Source of the DNA: Flammeovirga yaeyamensis
GTDB lineage: Bacteria; Bacteroidota; Bacteroidia; Cytophagales; Flammeovirgaceae
Assembly (NCBI RefSeq): GCF_018736045.1
Contig: NZ_CP076132.1
Span: forward strand, 1,783,501 to 1,847,500
DNA: 64,000 bases
Reading direction: 5' to 3'
The notes under the pieces were generated by a model that had not been told where the DNA came from, made no database searches, and saw only the letters and a list, made by a program, of their open reading frames with translations. This document shows, piece after piece, positions 25,302 to 34,828 of the stretch. How positions within the stretch are numbered: the stretch's first letter is position 1; every line of letters starts with the position of its first letter. A program made the position numbers and the translations under genes.

Positions 25302-26288
25302 ATGAAGTTATCTTCTTCAACATATTATTATCTATTCTTATTAGGATTGATTTCAATAATTCAGGGTTGTGCCTCGGTGAATATCAGAGAGTACGAGAAT
25401 GCCTCGATTAAATTTATGAAATCGTCTCCCTTACCGCAGCCAAGAGCCTATATGGGTTATTGTAGTAATGGAACGTCATGTTTTGTTGTGGGTGGAGAAA
25501 ATAAATCGGGTGATAATTTTGATAACGTCTTAGTATTTAATGTTGACAAGGAGCAATGGAACGAATTAACCCCTGTGAATATTACTGCGGAAAAAAACAT
25601 CAATAGTATTATAGCCAATGGCTCATTATTACTATTAAATGGAAACGAAAATAAAAACGATGAGGACTTTTCTGATGTAGATGAAAACGTCCGAGAAATC
25701 AGTTTTAATGTTCAGGTTCCTTACTTAAATAAAGTATCTGAAAACCCAGAGCCTTTATATAAAAATTGCCTCGCTGAGTATAAAAATATGGTATATTCAT
25801 TTGGTGGAATGATTGATGAGGATACCTATTCTAATACATTATATTCATACGATCCCAAAAAGAAAAAATGGAAACAATTAGCGAGTATGCCTATTCAAAT
25901 GGTTACGTTTGGAGCAGCTGTTAATGGTAAAATTTATACTTTTGGAGGTAAGGGAGACAAAGAAATCGATGATATTTTTATGTATAACATGAAAGTGAAT
26001 CGTTGGGTGAAAGTAGGTAAACTACCTGAGCCTATCACTGATGCTGCAGTGACTCAATTTAAAGACTATATTATTCTATTCAGCGAAAGACAACTATTTA
26101 TTTTCGATACCGCTAAAGGTAGCTTAAAGAGGTTTCAAACCAATATTGGTGATTTAAGAGGCATGGGGGCTACCGTTTCTAAAGAAAAATTAATTATTTT
26201 TGGCGGTATCAAAACGTCTGGTTCTGGAAAATCTAATTATTCCTCTACGGTATATATGATTGACTTAGGAAAAGTTCTCAAAGGTTAG
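25302..26288 (+). CDS. Kelch-repeat lipoprotein
   Basis: The 328-residue protein has a lipoprotein signal (LGLISIIQGCAS, Cys at ~23) followed by kelch-type beta-propeller blades. FVVGGENKSGDNFDNVLVFN, SFGGMIDEDTYSNTLYSYDP, TFGGKGDKEIDDIFMYN and IFGGIKTSGSG each show the di-glycine and the spaced aromatic residues of a blade. Such surface or periplasmic propellers bind proteins or glycans; no specific ligand is suggested. It precedes hisC by 33 bases with no terminator between them, so the two may share a transcript. Confidence 0.8.
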   Translation: MKLSSSTYYYLFLLGLISIIQGCASVNIREYENASIKFMKSSPLPQPRAYMGYCSNGTSCFVVGGENKSGDNFDNVLVFNVDKEQWNELTPVNITAEKNINSIIANGSLLLLNGNENKNDEDFSDVDENVREISFNVQVPYLNKVSENPEPLYKNCLAEYKNMVYSFGGMIDEDTYSNTLYSYDPKKKKWKQLASMPIQMVTFGAAVNGKIYTFGGKGDKEIDDIFMYNMKVNRWVKVGKLPEPITDAAVTQFKDYIILFSERQLFIFDTAKGSLKRFQTNIGDLRGMGATVSKEKLIIFGGIKTSGSGKSNYSSTVYMIDLGKVLKG

Positions 26289-26321
26289 ACGTTAAGTTGA
26301 TCACTATCTCATTTTTTACAC

Positions 26322-27383
26322 ATGGAAAAATCTACCTTCGATATATCCTCTTTATTAAGAGAGCATATCCGAACAATGACACCTTATTCATCTGCTAGGG
26401 ATGAATTTGAAGAAGTTTCTGATGATTTTATATTTTTAGATGCCAACGAAAATCCTTTCGGAACGGCGACTGGCGAAAAATACAATAGATATCCTGATCC
26501 TTATCAAAGGGCTGTGAAGGAAAAGCTTTCTAAGGTAAAACATGTACCAACGGAAAACATCTTTTTAGGTAATGGTAGCGACGAGCCTATCGATTTACTA
26601 TTTAGAGCTTTTGTTGAATCGGGTAAAGATAATGTCATTATTCTTCCGCCAACTTATGGTATGTATCAAGTTTCTGCTGCTTTAAATAATGTAGAACTAA
26701 GAAAGGTATCTTTAACCGAATCACTTGATATTGATACAGAGGAAGTGTTAAATACTATAGATCAGCATACAAAACTCATTTTTGTATGTTCTCCTAATAA
26801 CCCTACAGGAAACTCTGTATCGGTTGATCGTATAGAGCATTTACTGAATAATTTTAATGGTATTGTGGTGGTAGACGAAGCTTATATTGATTTTTCTGAT
26901 CAAGAAAGTTTCTCTCAAAAATTAGATCAATATCCAAATTTAGTAGTCTTGCAAACCTTTTCTAAAGCCTGGGGTATGGCTGGTTTAAGGTTAGGGATGA
27001 TGTTTGCCTCTAAAGAAATTATTAGAGTTTTCAATATCATTAAGCCTCCTTATAATATCAATCAGTTAACACAGGAGAAAGCTTTAGAATGTTTAGATAA
27101 TGAGGATAAGGTAAAGGAAATGGTATCTGTTTTAATATCAGAAAGAGAACGCCTTAAAGACGAATTGTCTAGTTTGCCTAGAGTGAAAAGCATTTATCCT
27201 TCTGATGCCAATTTCTTATTGATTCAAGTAGAAGATGCCAATAATGATTATGACAAGCTGATAAAGTCTAATGTAGTCATTAGAAATAGGGCAAATGTTT
27301 TACTTTGTGATGAAGGTTTGAGGATATCAATCGGCACAAAAGAAGAAAACGATAAGTTTATAGAGGCATTTAAAGCCCTATAA
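26322..27383 (+). CDS. hisC: Histidinol-phosphate aminotransferase
   Basis: The 353-residue class-I/II aminotransferase makes L-histidinol phosphate from imidazole-acetol phosphate. LDANENPFG at the start, LGNGSDEPIDLL, CSPNNPTGN, VVDEAYIDF and the PLP-lysine region TFSKAWGMAGLRLG are all canonical for HisC. No other his gene is adjacent; hisH-hisA and the PHP phosphatase are several kilobases away. The gene is convergent with pabC across a bidirectional terminator. Confidence 0.95.
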   Translation: MEKSTFDISSLLREHIRTMTPYSSARDEFEEVSDDFIFLDANENPFGTATGEKYNRYPDPYQRAVKEKLSKVKHVPTENIFLGNGSDEPIDLLFRAFVESGKDNVIILPPTYGMYQVSAALNNVELRKVSLTESLDIDTEEVLNTIDQHTKLIFVCSPNNPTGNSVSVDRIEHLLNNFNGIVVVDEAYIDFSDQESFSQKLDQYPNLVVLQTFSKAWGMAGLRLGMMFASKEIIRVFNIIKPPYNINQLTQEKALECLDNEDKVKEMVSVLISERERLKDELSSLPRVKSIYPSDANFLLIQVEDANNDYDKLIKSNVVIRNRANVLLCDEGLRISIGTKEENDKFIEAFKAL

Positions 27384-27398
27384 TTTAGCTATAAATAA

Positions 27399-27434
27399 AA
27401 AAGAGCATTTGATATCTACATCAAATGCTCTTTT
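27399..27434. terminator. Bidirectional terminator between hisC and pabC
   Basis: A perfect 15-bp stem, AAAAGAGCATTTGAT (27399-27413) with ATCAAATGCTCTTTT (27420-27434) and a 6-base loop, with A and T runs on either side. It serves both convergent genes. Confidence 0.88.
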
Positions 27435-27437
27435 CGT

Positions 27438-28265
27438 TTAGTAGTGGTAAACGGTTTCGAAAACCTTTCGCCAAGCGTCTAAACATTTATAATTATGTTC
27501 ACCAATTTGAGTGATCAGAGATACCCCGGTGACATTTGTGGTAAGTACCGCATCAGCATCTATAATATCTGCTTTTCTAGCAAATACTCTTTTTACTTTG
27601 TATCCTTTCGATTCAAGATCAGCAATTATATTTTTTCTACTGATTCCAGAAACACAGCCCACAGAAATCTTTGGAGTGAAAACTACTTTATTCTTTACCC
27701 AAAACAAGTTACCACTTATTGTTTCAGCTAAATATCCTTCGTTATTTAAGAGAATAACATCATCTAGCTTTCTTTTTTGTTTCTCTAAACCAGCTAAAGT
27801 GTAGGTAAGGGAAGAAAGTGTTTTACAAGAAGAAACAGGAGTAGGAGCCACATTTACAGTTTCTGCAAAATCGACTTTAAGATTTTTTGTTTCTCTTTTT
27901 TGTTGGTATTCTTGAGTAAGTAAAGCAACATGACCCATTTTACTTAGAGGAGTATATAAACCTCCTCCAGAGCGCCAAACTATGAGCTTAATTCTACTTT
28001 CTCCTTCGATCCCATTCTTTTTCTTTAAGGTTTTGTATTGCTCTCTAATATATTCTGGAGTCAACAAATCGTCCAAAACATTAATTTGTAGTTCTTTTAA
28101 ACCTTTTGAAATTCTTTCTAGGTGATCTTCCAAAAAACGAATATTTCCATCTTTAGTAATCATAGTTTCAAACAGGCCATCGCCAAACTGAAACCCACGA
28201 TCGGTTATAGGTAGATTCGTTTTATTGGTTTTTATAATTTCTTTATTTAGAAGAATGTAATTCAT
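27438..28265 (-). CDS. pabC: Aminotransferase class IV, aminodeoxychorismate-lyase-like
   Basis: The 275-residue fold-IV PLP enzyme shows DRGFQFGDGLFETM near the N-terminus, HLERISKGLKEL, the Lys-containing SCKTLSSLTYT, and EGYLAETISGNLFWV with the PLP-binding Glu. This is the PabC/branched-chain/D-amino-acid aminotransferase family; the FGDGLFETM signature and size favour 4-amino-4-deoxychorismate lyase (folate pathway), but paralogues with amino-acid transaminase activity look similar. Last gene of the tight mvaB-comB-smpB-pabC operon, 12 bases after smpB. Confidence 0.78.
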   Translation of the reverse strand: MNYILLNKEIIKTNKTNLPITDRGFQFGDGLFETMITKDGNIRFLEDHLERISKGLKELQINVLDDLLTPEYIREQYKTLKKKNGIEGESRIKLIVWRSGGGLYTPLSKMGHVALLTQEYQQKRETKNLKVDFAETVNVAPTPVSSCKTLSSLTYTLAGLEKQKRKLDDVILLNNEGYLAETISGNLFWVKNKVVFTPKISVGCVSGISRKNIIADLESKGYKVKRVFARKADIIDADAVLTTNVTGVSLITQIGEHNYKCLDAWRKVFETVYHY

Positions 28266-28277
28266 AAAAACACCAAT

Positions 28278-28748
28278 CTAATACTTCATTCTAGACATTT
28301 CTCTTTGCTGATCTTTAGCCTTTAAGTCATTACGTTTATCGTATAACTTTTTACCTCTAGCAAGAGCAATTTCTATTTTCGCTAATCCTCTGTCGTTAAT
28401 AAATAATTGAGTGGGTACAATAGTGAAACCATTCTCTTTTACTTTACGATCGAGTTTACTTAATTCTTTCTTTGTAAGTAATAACTTTCTATCCGCTTTC
28501 GCTTCATGATTGTTATAACTGCCACCCATTTCATAAGGAGCAATGTGCATAGCACGAACAATCAATTCAGATCCAATAAACAGGCAAAAAGCATCCTGAA
28601 GACTTACTTTTTGCATACGTATAGATTTTATCTCAGTACCTTTTAGGGATACCCCAGCTACGAATTTTTCAATAAATTCGTATTCATGAGATGCCTTTCG
28701 GTTCTTTATTTTAACTTTTTGTTTTATTTCTAATTTCTTACCTCCCAT
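28278..28748 (-). CDS. smpB: SsrA-binding protein SmpB
   Basis: The 156-residue protein binds tmRNA and delivers it to stalled ribosomes. The OB-fold signatures are present: [42 protein letters not shown], and the basic tail [20 protein letters not shown] needed on the ribosome. It begins 2 bases after comB's stop. The tmRNA gene itself was not found in the window. Confidence 0.96.
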   Translation of the reverse strand: MGGKKLEIKQKVKIKNRKASHEYEFIEKFVAGVSLKGTEIKSIRMQKVSLQDAFCLFIGSELIVRAMHIAPYEMGGSYNNHEAKADRKLLLTKKELSKLDRKVKENGFTIVPTQLFINDRGLAKIEIALARGKKLYDKRNDLKAKDQQREMSRMKY

Positions 28749-28750
28749 AA

Positions 28751-29461
28751 CTACTTAATTGTAATTTCGTCTCCGTTTAATATCGGTAATACATCACAAT
28801 AATCTTCTGTAGCACAGAATGCCAGATCATTTTGTGCTTTGAGTCCGCTTAAGCGCTTAGCATGTGATGCGTGATTTTGAATTACCTCACTTAAATTATT
28901 TTTAGCTGATTGATACTGACTCAACGCCATGTAAGTAGCATCATCTGTTATTTCAACCTCCTCTTTTAACTGATCAACCAAAGCTCCAGCAAAAAGAGTA
29001 TCTTCTAAGCTAGGATTTCCTTTCCATCCAGCACAGATGATGATCACATCTTTTTGTTGCTCTTTGATGTATCTCCCGATAGAAGAAACATTTAAGAGTG
29101 CTCCAATCACTACTTGATCTGCCGATTTTCTAGCTGCATCAATAGCCACAGTTCCATTTGTGGTGGTCATGCATATCGATTTACCATGATATGCCTCTTC
29201 CATGTGTTCATAAGGAGAGTTGCCAATAGTAAATTCTTCCACTTTTACGCCTCCTCTTTCTCCAGCAGTAACGTAACCCTTCGCAGCATAAGTTAATGCT
29301 TCTTCTACCTTTTTTACAGGAATAACGCTTTTTACACCTGCATTTAATCCAGCAACCATACAAGAAGTTGCTCTCAAAACATCGGTAACGACTGCAATCT
29401 TTCCTTCTAATTGATGTAGGTGAAGGATTTCAGGCGTTAGGCAAGTTTCGATTTTAATCAT
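28751..29461 (-). CDS. comB: 2-phosphosulfolactate phosphatase family protein
   Basis: The 236-residue protein carries the ComB signatures: [36 protein letters not shown] and [19 protein letters not shown]. In methanogens ComB takes part in coenzyme M synthesis; Bacteroidota carry homologues of unproven physiological substrate, possibly in sulfonate or sulfonolipid metabolism (inference). Its ATG overlaps the mvaB stop by one base (TAATG), indicating translational coupling. Confidence 0.88.
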   Translation of the reverse strand: MIKIETCLTPEILHLHQLEGKIAVVTDVLRATSCMVAGLNAGVKSVIPVKKVEEALTYAAKGYVTAGERGGVKVEEFTIGNSPYEHMEEAYHGKSICMTTTNGTVAIDAARKSADQVVIGALLNVSSIGRYIKEQQKDVIIICAGWKGNPSLEDTLFAGALVDQLKEEVEITDDATYMALSQYQSAKNNLSEVIQNHASHAKRLSGLKAQNDLAFCATEDYCDVLPILNGDEITIK

Positions 29462-30324
29462 TATCCAATATATTTTTTTCGGAATTCGTTGGCTAAATCA
29501 AGTTGTTCTAAATTTAAATTTGATTCAATACTATTCGAATCCGATAGTGCTTTTATTAAAGATTCAGTAGCCAAATTTCCAGTTAAATCATCTTTGGCCA
29601 TAGGACATCCTCCAAGTCCACCAAGTGCAGCATCTATTCTTTTACAACCAACATCTATGGCAGTTTTAGCAAAAGAGTAAGCATCAGAGGGATGACAATG
29701 CAAATGTACACCCAATTCAGTATCTGACAATACTTTTGAGGCATTTTCGAACATATGTTCAACATCTTTTAAGGTTGCAGCCCCAATAGTATCGGCTAAC
29801 GAAATAATTTTCACCCCCATTTCCCTAAGTTGAACAGCTAAATCTAATACTTTAGTAGTAGGGACATATTCTCCATAGGGGTTGCCAAAACTCATAGATA
29901 AATACACTACAGCTTCTTTTCTATGTCGCTTACATAGAGTCACAATTTCTTTTAAATTCCATAATGCTTCACTAATTGAACTATTTGTATTTCGTCTCTG
30001 AAATATTTCGGAAACAGAAAGGGGAAAACCTAAATACGAGATTTGGTCATAAGAAACCGCTTCTTGTGCGCCTCTCAAGTTGGCAATAATAGCTAATAAT
30101 TTTGTGGATGTTTCTGATAGATCTAATCCATCTAATACCTCCCTTGTGTCTTTCATCTGAGGAATAGCTTTGGGTGAAACAAAACTCCCAAAATCTAAAG
30201 TATGAAATCCTACTTTGAGTAATTGATTGATATAGTCAATTTTAGTTTGAGTGGGTATAAAAGTAGATAACCCTTGCATAGCGTCTCTTGGGCATTCAAT
30301 GATGTTGATATTATTTTGGTTCAT
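29461..30324 (-). CDS. mvaB: Hydroxymethylglutaryl-CoA lyase
   Basis: The 287-residue HMGL-like TIM barrel splits HMG-CoA into acetyl-CoA and acetoacetate, the last step of leucine breakdown. IIECPRDAMQG carries the active-site Arg-Asp, DFGSFVSPKAIPQM the substrate region, LHCHPSDAY the metal histidines, and GLGGCPMAKDD the catalytic cysteine loop. First gene of a four-gene operon (mvaB-comB-smpB-pabC), downstream of gdhA but separated from it by a terminator. Confidence 0.92.
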   Translation of the reverse strand: MNQNNINIIECPRDAMQGLSTFIPTQTKIDYINQLLKVGFHTLDFGSFVSPKAIPQMKDTREVLDGLDLSETSTKLLAIIANLRGAQEAVSYDQISYLGFPLSVSEIFQRRNTNSSISEALWNLKEIVTLCKRHRKEAVVYLSMSFGNPYGEYVPTTKVLDLAVQLREMGVKIISLADTIGAATLKDVEHMFENASKVLSDTELGVHLHCHPSDAYSFAKTAIDVGCKRIDAALGGLGGCPMAKDDLTGNLATESLIKALSDSNSIESNLNLEQLDLANEFRKKYIG

Positions 30325-30436
30325 TGATGAAGTGAGGTGTTGATTTAAAAAATGCTGTTTATTTCTGATGTAGAGTAATTAATATACTATTTTTCTTAGG
30401 GGAAAGCAATTTGATAATAATTTTTGTGATAATAAT

Positions 30437-30470
30437 AAAGGGTGATGCCACCGAAGTTGCATCACCCTTT
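30437..30470 (-). terminator. Terminator of gdhA
   Basis: AAAGGGTGATGC (30437-30448) and GCATCACCCTTT (30459-30470) form a perfect 12-bp stem with a 10-base loop, 22 bases beyond the gdhA stop. On the minus strand it ends in CCCTTTATTATTATC. Confidence 0.82.
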
Positions 30471-30491
30471 TGTATATATCCTAACAGGAAA

Positions 30492-31835
30492 TTAGATTAC
30501 ACCGTAAGCAATCATAGCATCAGCTACTTTTACGAAACCACCAATGTTGGCTCCTTTTACGTAATCTACCCATCCGTCTTCTTGACCATATTTTTGACAC
30601 TTCGCGTGGATCTTTTTCATAATCCCTTGAAGTTTCTCGTCTACTTCTTCGAAAGACCATTGTAAACGCATAGAGTTTTGCGTCATCTCAAGACCTGAAA
30701 TGGCAACACCACCTGCGTTAGCCGCTTTACCAGGTCCGTACATGATTTGGTTTTTCTCAAATATTTTGATCGCACCAATCGTAGAAGGCATGTTTGCACC
30801 TTCACAAACTAGGATACAACCATTGTCTATCAATTGTTGTGCATCTTTATCGTCCAACTCGTTCTGAGTAGCAGAAGGGAATGCTAAATCTACTTTCACG
30901 CTCCAAGGTCTTGCACCTTCAGTATAAGTAGCGTTAGGGTATTTAGTAGCATATTCTGCTAAAGAAACACGTTGAACGTTTTTCAAATCTTGGATATGTG
31001 CTAACTTTTCAGCGTCGATACCATCTGGATCGTGTAAGAAACCACCTCTATCAGACATAGTTACTACTTTTGCACCCAATTGGATAAGTTTTTCAACAGT
31101 ATATTGTGCTACGTTACCAGAACCAGAAACGGCTGCAACTTTACCATTGTAATCATCTCCTCTTACTGCTAACATTTCACGGCCAAAGTATACAGAACCG
31201 TATCCTGTCGCTTCAGTTCTTGCATTAGAACCTCCAAAAGCTAGGTTCTTACCAGTAAGAACACCTGTGAATTCGTTTGCAATACGACGGTATTGACCGT
31301 ACATATAAGATACTTCACGACCACCTACACCAATATCGCCGGCAGGAACGTCAGTATCTTTACCAATATGTCTGTAAAGTTCGGTCATGAATGCCTGACA
31401 GAATCGCATCACCTCAGCTTCTGATTTCCCTTTAGGGTTAAAGTCTGAACCACCTTTCGCTCCACCCATTGGAAGCGTAGTTAAAGAGTTTTTCAATACT
31501 TGCTCAAATCCTAAGAACTTAAGCGTACCTAACGTAACTGATTTGTCAAAACGCAAACCACCTTTGTAAGGTCCGATTGCACCATTAAATTGAACACGGT
31601 GACCTCTATTTACACGGATATTTCCTTCATCATCTTGCCAAGTTACACGGAAACTGATTGTTCTATCAGGTTCAGTCATTCTTTCCAAGATTTTTGCATC
31701 CAAGTATTTTGGATTTTCATTAATGAAGGGAATTAATTTTTCAGCTACTTCTTCTACAGCTTGGTAAAATTCCGGCTGACCAGGGTTTCTCCTTTTTAGA
31801 CCCTGCATGAAACTTTTTAATTCAAGTTCTTGCAT
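30492..31835 (-). CDS. gdhA: NADP-type glutamate dehydrogenase
   Basis: The 447-residue protein matches the hexameric NADP-specific glutamate dehydrogenases, which aminate 2-oxoglutarate. RVNRGHRVQFNGAIGPYKGG, KFLGFEQVLKNSLTTLPMGG followed by AKGGSDF with the catalytic Lys, PAGDIGVGGRE, and the Rossmann loop VSGSGNVAQYT are typical, and length is as expected. ATG 31835 fits the family N-terminus (QELELKSFMQGLKRRNPGQ). It has its own terminator and a perfect hairpin ~55 bases upstream. Cytoplasmic nitrogen assimilation. Confidence 0.95.
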   Translation of the reverse strand: MQELELKSFMQGLKRRNPGQPEFYQAVEEVAEKLIPFINENPKYLDAKILERMTEPDRTISFRVTWQDDEGNIRVNRGHRVQFNGAIGPYKGGLRFDKSVTLGTLKFLGFEQVLKNSLTTLPMGGAKGGSDFNPKGKSEAEVMRFCQAFMTELYRHIGKDTDVPAGDIGVGGREVSYMYGQYRRIANEFTGVLTGKNLAFGGSNARTEATGYGSVYFGREMLAVRGDDYNGKVAAVSGSGNVAQYTVEKLIQLGAKVVTMSDRGGFLHDPDGIDAEKLAHIQDLKNVQRVSLAEYATKYPNATYTEGARPWSVKVDLAFPSATQNELDDKDAQQLIDNGCILVCEGANMPSTIGAIKIFEKNQIMYGPGKAANAGGVAISGLEMTQNSMRLQWSFEEVDEKLQGIMKKIHAKCQKYGQEDGWVDYVKGANIGGFVKVADAMIAYGVI

Positions 31836-31889
31836 TTAATTAAAGAGGTTAGTAATAATTCTATAAAAGATAAATGTTATATATGTGTG

Positions 31890-31921
31890 TTGTTCTTCAT
31901 CAATTTATTGATGAAGAACAA
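31890..31921. other. Perfect hairpin between gdhA and the PP2C gene
   Basis: TTGTTCTTCATCAA (31890-31903) pairs perfectly with TTGATGAAGAACAA (31908-31921), loop TTTA. Neither strand has a T-run after it. It may terminate the PP2C operon or sit in the gdhA promoter region as an operator. Confidence 0.5.
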
Positions 31922-31977
31922 TTGAAAATTAATTCGTATGATGTATTAAACTGATCTTATTGAATTAAGTTTCGTTT

Positions 31978-33210
31978 TTATTTAAGTTTTTCTAAATCTA
32001 TTTTACAAGATAATAAAGTGATATCATCTGCATATGCTTGATGACCTTTAAAAGTATTTAAAAGAGAGATCAAATTCTCGTGCATTTCTTTCTGTGCAAA
32101 ATTGATATTTGACTCTAAAAACTCCTGTAATTTTTCATCTCCGAGTTCCTCGTCCTCGTCGTTGTAGGTTTCAGTAAAGCCATCAGTAAAGCCAAATACG
32201 AAAAACTGATGCAAGTTATCAATTTCTCCGATTTCTAAGAAAGGTAATTGAGAAAAAGATCCTAAAATTGTTGTTCCTACCTCTAAACGCTCAAATTTCT
32301 CGTTTCTGTACATAAAAGGAGGGTTATGCCCTGCGTTAATATACCTTAAGGTACGAGTGGTAGTATCAAATTCCATGAAAAAGGCAGTAATAAAACTTTC
32401 GCCTTCGGCACTTTCAAGAATTTGGGTATTGGCTTCATGAACGATATGTTCTAGATCAGTACCTCTTCGAGCCATTGCACGTATTGTTCCTTGGAAATTG
32501 GACATCAATAATGCAGCTGGTGCACCTTTACCAGAAACATCGGCAATCGACATTAAAAACTTAGTATCACTTAACGGGACATAATCATAATAATCACCTC
32601 CAATAGAGTGGTGAGGCATATAACTTGCGTGAACGGATACTGGTACGTCATTGCCATAAGGAAGCTTTTTAGGGAACAACATATGCTGTACATGAGAAGC
32701 AATTTCTAATTGCTTTTTCATTTCCTTTTGAACTTCTTCTTTACGGGCTAATTTTTTATTTTCAATAGCCACCAATATGATATTGGTAAGGGCTTCTGTA
32801 AAACCTTGATCTTTAAAATCGTCACGATCCTTTGTGCTTCCTACAAGGGCATAAGCAAGAACATCGTTTTTATGCTTAATGGGGATGATAGTATCAAAAG
32901 GCTCGTATCCTTCAGGTTTATCACCTTCTAATTTTGAACTTACATCATACACCTCAAATTGAGGGGGGAATATTGATGTTAATTGATCGTCATGCGTGCC
33001 ATAATTGACAAAACGAGAAAATCCTTGATCATCATCGTCAATCACATAAAGAATCAAATTAGTGATACTTGGGTTAGAAGATAGGGTTAATTTATATATA
33101 GTATATAAATCTTCTTCAGATCTATTTGCGTTAATGGCACTGATCGTTTCAAATAACGATTCAAGTTGCATCTCTTTAAGCATCAAACGCTTTTGCATAT
33201 TATTCGCCAT
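31978..33210 (-). CDS. GAF-PP2C (SpoIIE/RsbU-type) serine phosphatase
   Basis: The 410-residue cytoplasmic protein has a GAF-like sensory domain (~20-170), a short coiled linker (ENKKLARKEEVQKEMKKQLE) and a SpoIIE-type PP2C phosphatase. Metal-site signatures are SIGGDYYDYV, SIADVSGKG, FGFTDGFTETY and YADDITLL. Such enzymes dephosphorylate anti-sigma-factor antagonists in partner-switching systems, but no STAS-domain antagonist or RsbW kinase is adjacent. It is the last gene after GT2, a small protein and OppC, starting 12 bases after the oppC-like stop. Confidence 0.85.
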   Translation of the reverse strand: MANNMQKRLMLKEMQLESLFETISAINANRSEEDLYTIYKLTLSSNPSITNLILYVIDDDDQGFSRFVNYGTHDDQLTSIFPPQFEVYDVSSKLEGDKPEGYEPFDTIIPIKHKNDVLAYALVGSTKDRDDFKDQGFTEALTNIILVAIENKKLARKEEVQKEMKKQLEIASHVQHMLFPKKLPYGNDVPVSVHASYMPHHSIGGDYYDYVPLSDTKFLMSIADVSGKGAPAALLMSNFQGTIRAMARRGTDLEHIVHEANTQILESAEGESFITAFFMEFDTTTRTLRYINAGHNPPFMYRNEKFERLEVGTTILGSFSQLPFLEIGEIDNLHQFFVFGFTDGFTETYNDEDEELGDEKLQEFLESNINFAQKEMHENLISLLNTFKGHQAYADDITLLSCKIDLEKLK

Positions 33211-33222
33211 TATATAATCTCT

Positions 33223-34497
33223 TTAATTGTTTGTTTTTGAATGTGGGTCATAGGCATCTCTAAGCCCATTGCCAATCAGGTTAAACGCTAATACAGTAAT
33301 ACTAATAGCAAGACACGGGAAAATGATTAAATGCCAGTGTCCTGTAGGTGTTAATTCTGTTAAACCGTCTTTAATCATAGTTCCCCATGAAGGCATAGTA
33401 GGAGGGCCTCCTAAACCTAAGAAGCTTAAACCCGCTTCAATTAAGATGGCTGAAGCAAAATTTGAAGCACTTATAACAGCTAATGGACCTAATATATTGG
33501 GTAAAATATGATGTACTATAATTTTATAGTTAGAGTACCCCATCGCTTTAGTAGCTTCAATATAATCTTTTTGTTTTATAGATAAAATCTGACCTCTAAC
33601 TACTCTTGCTACTTCTACCCACATCGTAAGACCTACAGCTACAAAAGTGACCCATATATCTTCGTTTTGAAGGGCCAATCGTACAGCAACTACAAGCATA
33701 ATGGTAGGGATAGACCAAGTGATAGTCATTAACCACATAGAAATTTTATCTATTATTCCTCCAAAATATCCGGCGGTAGCTCCAAATAGAATACCGATAC
33801 TTAGGGATATTATTAATGATATGAATCCAATTGTTAGGGAAACTCTTGATCCAAAGATTAATCGACTCAAGACATCTCGTCCAATTTTATCTGTACCAAG
33901 TACATAGGTTTTTTGGGCAAGACACTTCTCATAAAACTCATTTTCTAATTGTACTTTAGAGATAGTTCGGACGTTTTGAAGCTCATCCAAGTAAATAACA
34001 TCTTTATCTCTAATGACATAGTTGTGAGCCAAATTAATTCCCAACTTCTGAGAAGGGGAGGCATATATACCTTTTACCACACTAATTAATGGGAGTCCCA
34101 TTTCTAAGCGAGAGGTGGTGTGTAAAGATCTTTTTTCTAATCCAGGATAAACGATAAAAAAGACTGAATCTCTTTCTACTCTTGGTGTGCCTACAATAGG
34201 GAATTCTTTGTATCGGCTCTCTTCACCATCAATAATCTTTTTAAATACTGGAGGAGTTGGGATATGAAGGTTTTTCTTTTCTTTCAATATTTTGACTGAA
34301 AACATTGGAGGCTTTTTAGAAACTTCCAATAAACCATCATTAGCAAAGTGAGAACTATCGGGCATTATCAAATAACCCAACACAGCCACAAAACTGAGGA
34401 GTAATATATATATAGCTGAAATAACAGCTAGTTTGTTCTTCTTAAATCGTTTTTTTATGAAATGAGAAGGTGACTTATGTATCTCGTAAACACTCAT
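33223..34497 (-). CDS. ABC-transporter permease of the OppC/DppC type with long periplasmic insert
   Basis: The 424-residue inner-membrane protein has a first TM helix (residues 25-45), a periplasmic region of about 150 residues, then five TM helices with the EAA-type loop VVRGQILSIKQKDYIEATKA followed by MGYS. VLGTDKIGRDVLSRLIFGSRVS is the classic DppC/OppC motif. The first periplasmic loop is far longer than the ~50 residues usual in E. coli DppC. No OppB, binding protein or ATPases are adjacent, so it must pair with components encoded elsewhere, or has a specialised role. Second-last gene of a four-gene operon. Confidence 0.85.
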   Translation of the reverse strand: MSVYEIHKSPSHFIKKRFKKNKLAVISAIYILLLSFVAVLGYLIMPDSSHFANDGLLEVSKKPPMFSVKILKEKKNLHIPTPPVFKKIIDGEESRYKEFPIVGTPRVERDSVFFIVYPGLEKRSLHTTSRLEMGLPLISVVKGIYASPSQKLGINLAHNYVIRDKDVIYLDELQNVRTISKVQLENEFYEKCLAQKTYVLGTDKIGRDVLSRLIFGSRVSLTIGFISLIISLSIGILFGATAGYFGGIIDKISMWLMTITWSIPTIMLVVAVRLALQNEDIWVTFVAVGLTMWVEVARVVRGQILSIKQKDYIEATKAMGYSNYKIIVHHILPNILGPLAVISASNFASAILIEAGLSFLGLGGPPTMPSWGTMIKDGLTELTPTGHWHLIIFPCLAISITVLAFNLIGNGLRDAYDPHSKTNN

Positions 34498-34529
34498 TAA
34501 AAGTCAGTTAATTCTATTATTTGGTCGAA

Positions 34530-34784
34530 CTATACAGTATTATGCTTTAGTAATCCTTTTTTTGATGCAAGATATAAGTAATCTTTAAAATTGTCATCAA
34601 TATTTACTTCAGAAAGTTCTAATTCAATATCAGGTGCTGAGTAGCAACGTATCCAATCGCTTTCGATACAAGACCTAAGTACATTTACTAAATCTTCTGC
34701 TGTCCAATTCAATTCATTTTGTAAGTCATCGAACGCAGTTACGAAATATAATTCATCAATTAATTCGTATTCCTTTTCTGTCAT
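34530..34784 (-). CDS. Small acidic protein, possible winged-helix-like (84 aa)
   Basis: Family not recognised. The 84-residue acidic protein shows ELYFVTAFDDLQNELNWTAE then DLVNVLRSCIESDWIRCY, a helix-turn-helix-wing-like pattern (inference from pattern only). It lies 44 bases after the GT2 gene and 32 before oppC on the same strand, so it belongs to that operon. No signal peptide. Confidence 0.65.
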   Translation of the reverse strand: MTEKEYELIDELYFVTAFDDLQNELNWTAEDLVNVLRSCIESDWIRCYSAPDIELELSEVNIDDNFKDYLYLASKKGLLKHNTV

Positions 34785-34828
34785 ATAAAAAATAATTTCG
34801 AATACTTTTCAAAAATAATAAAAACTAT

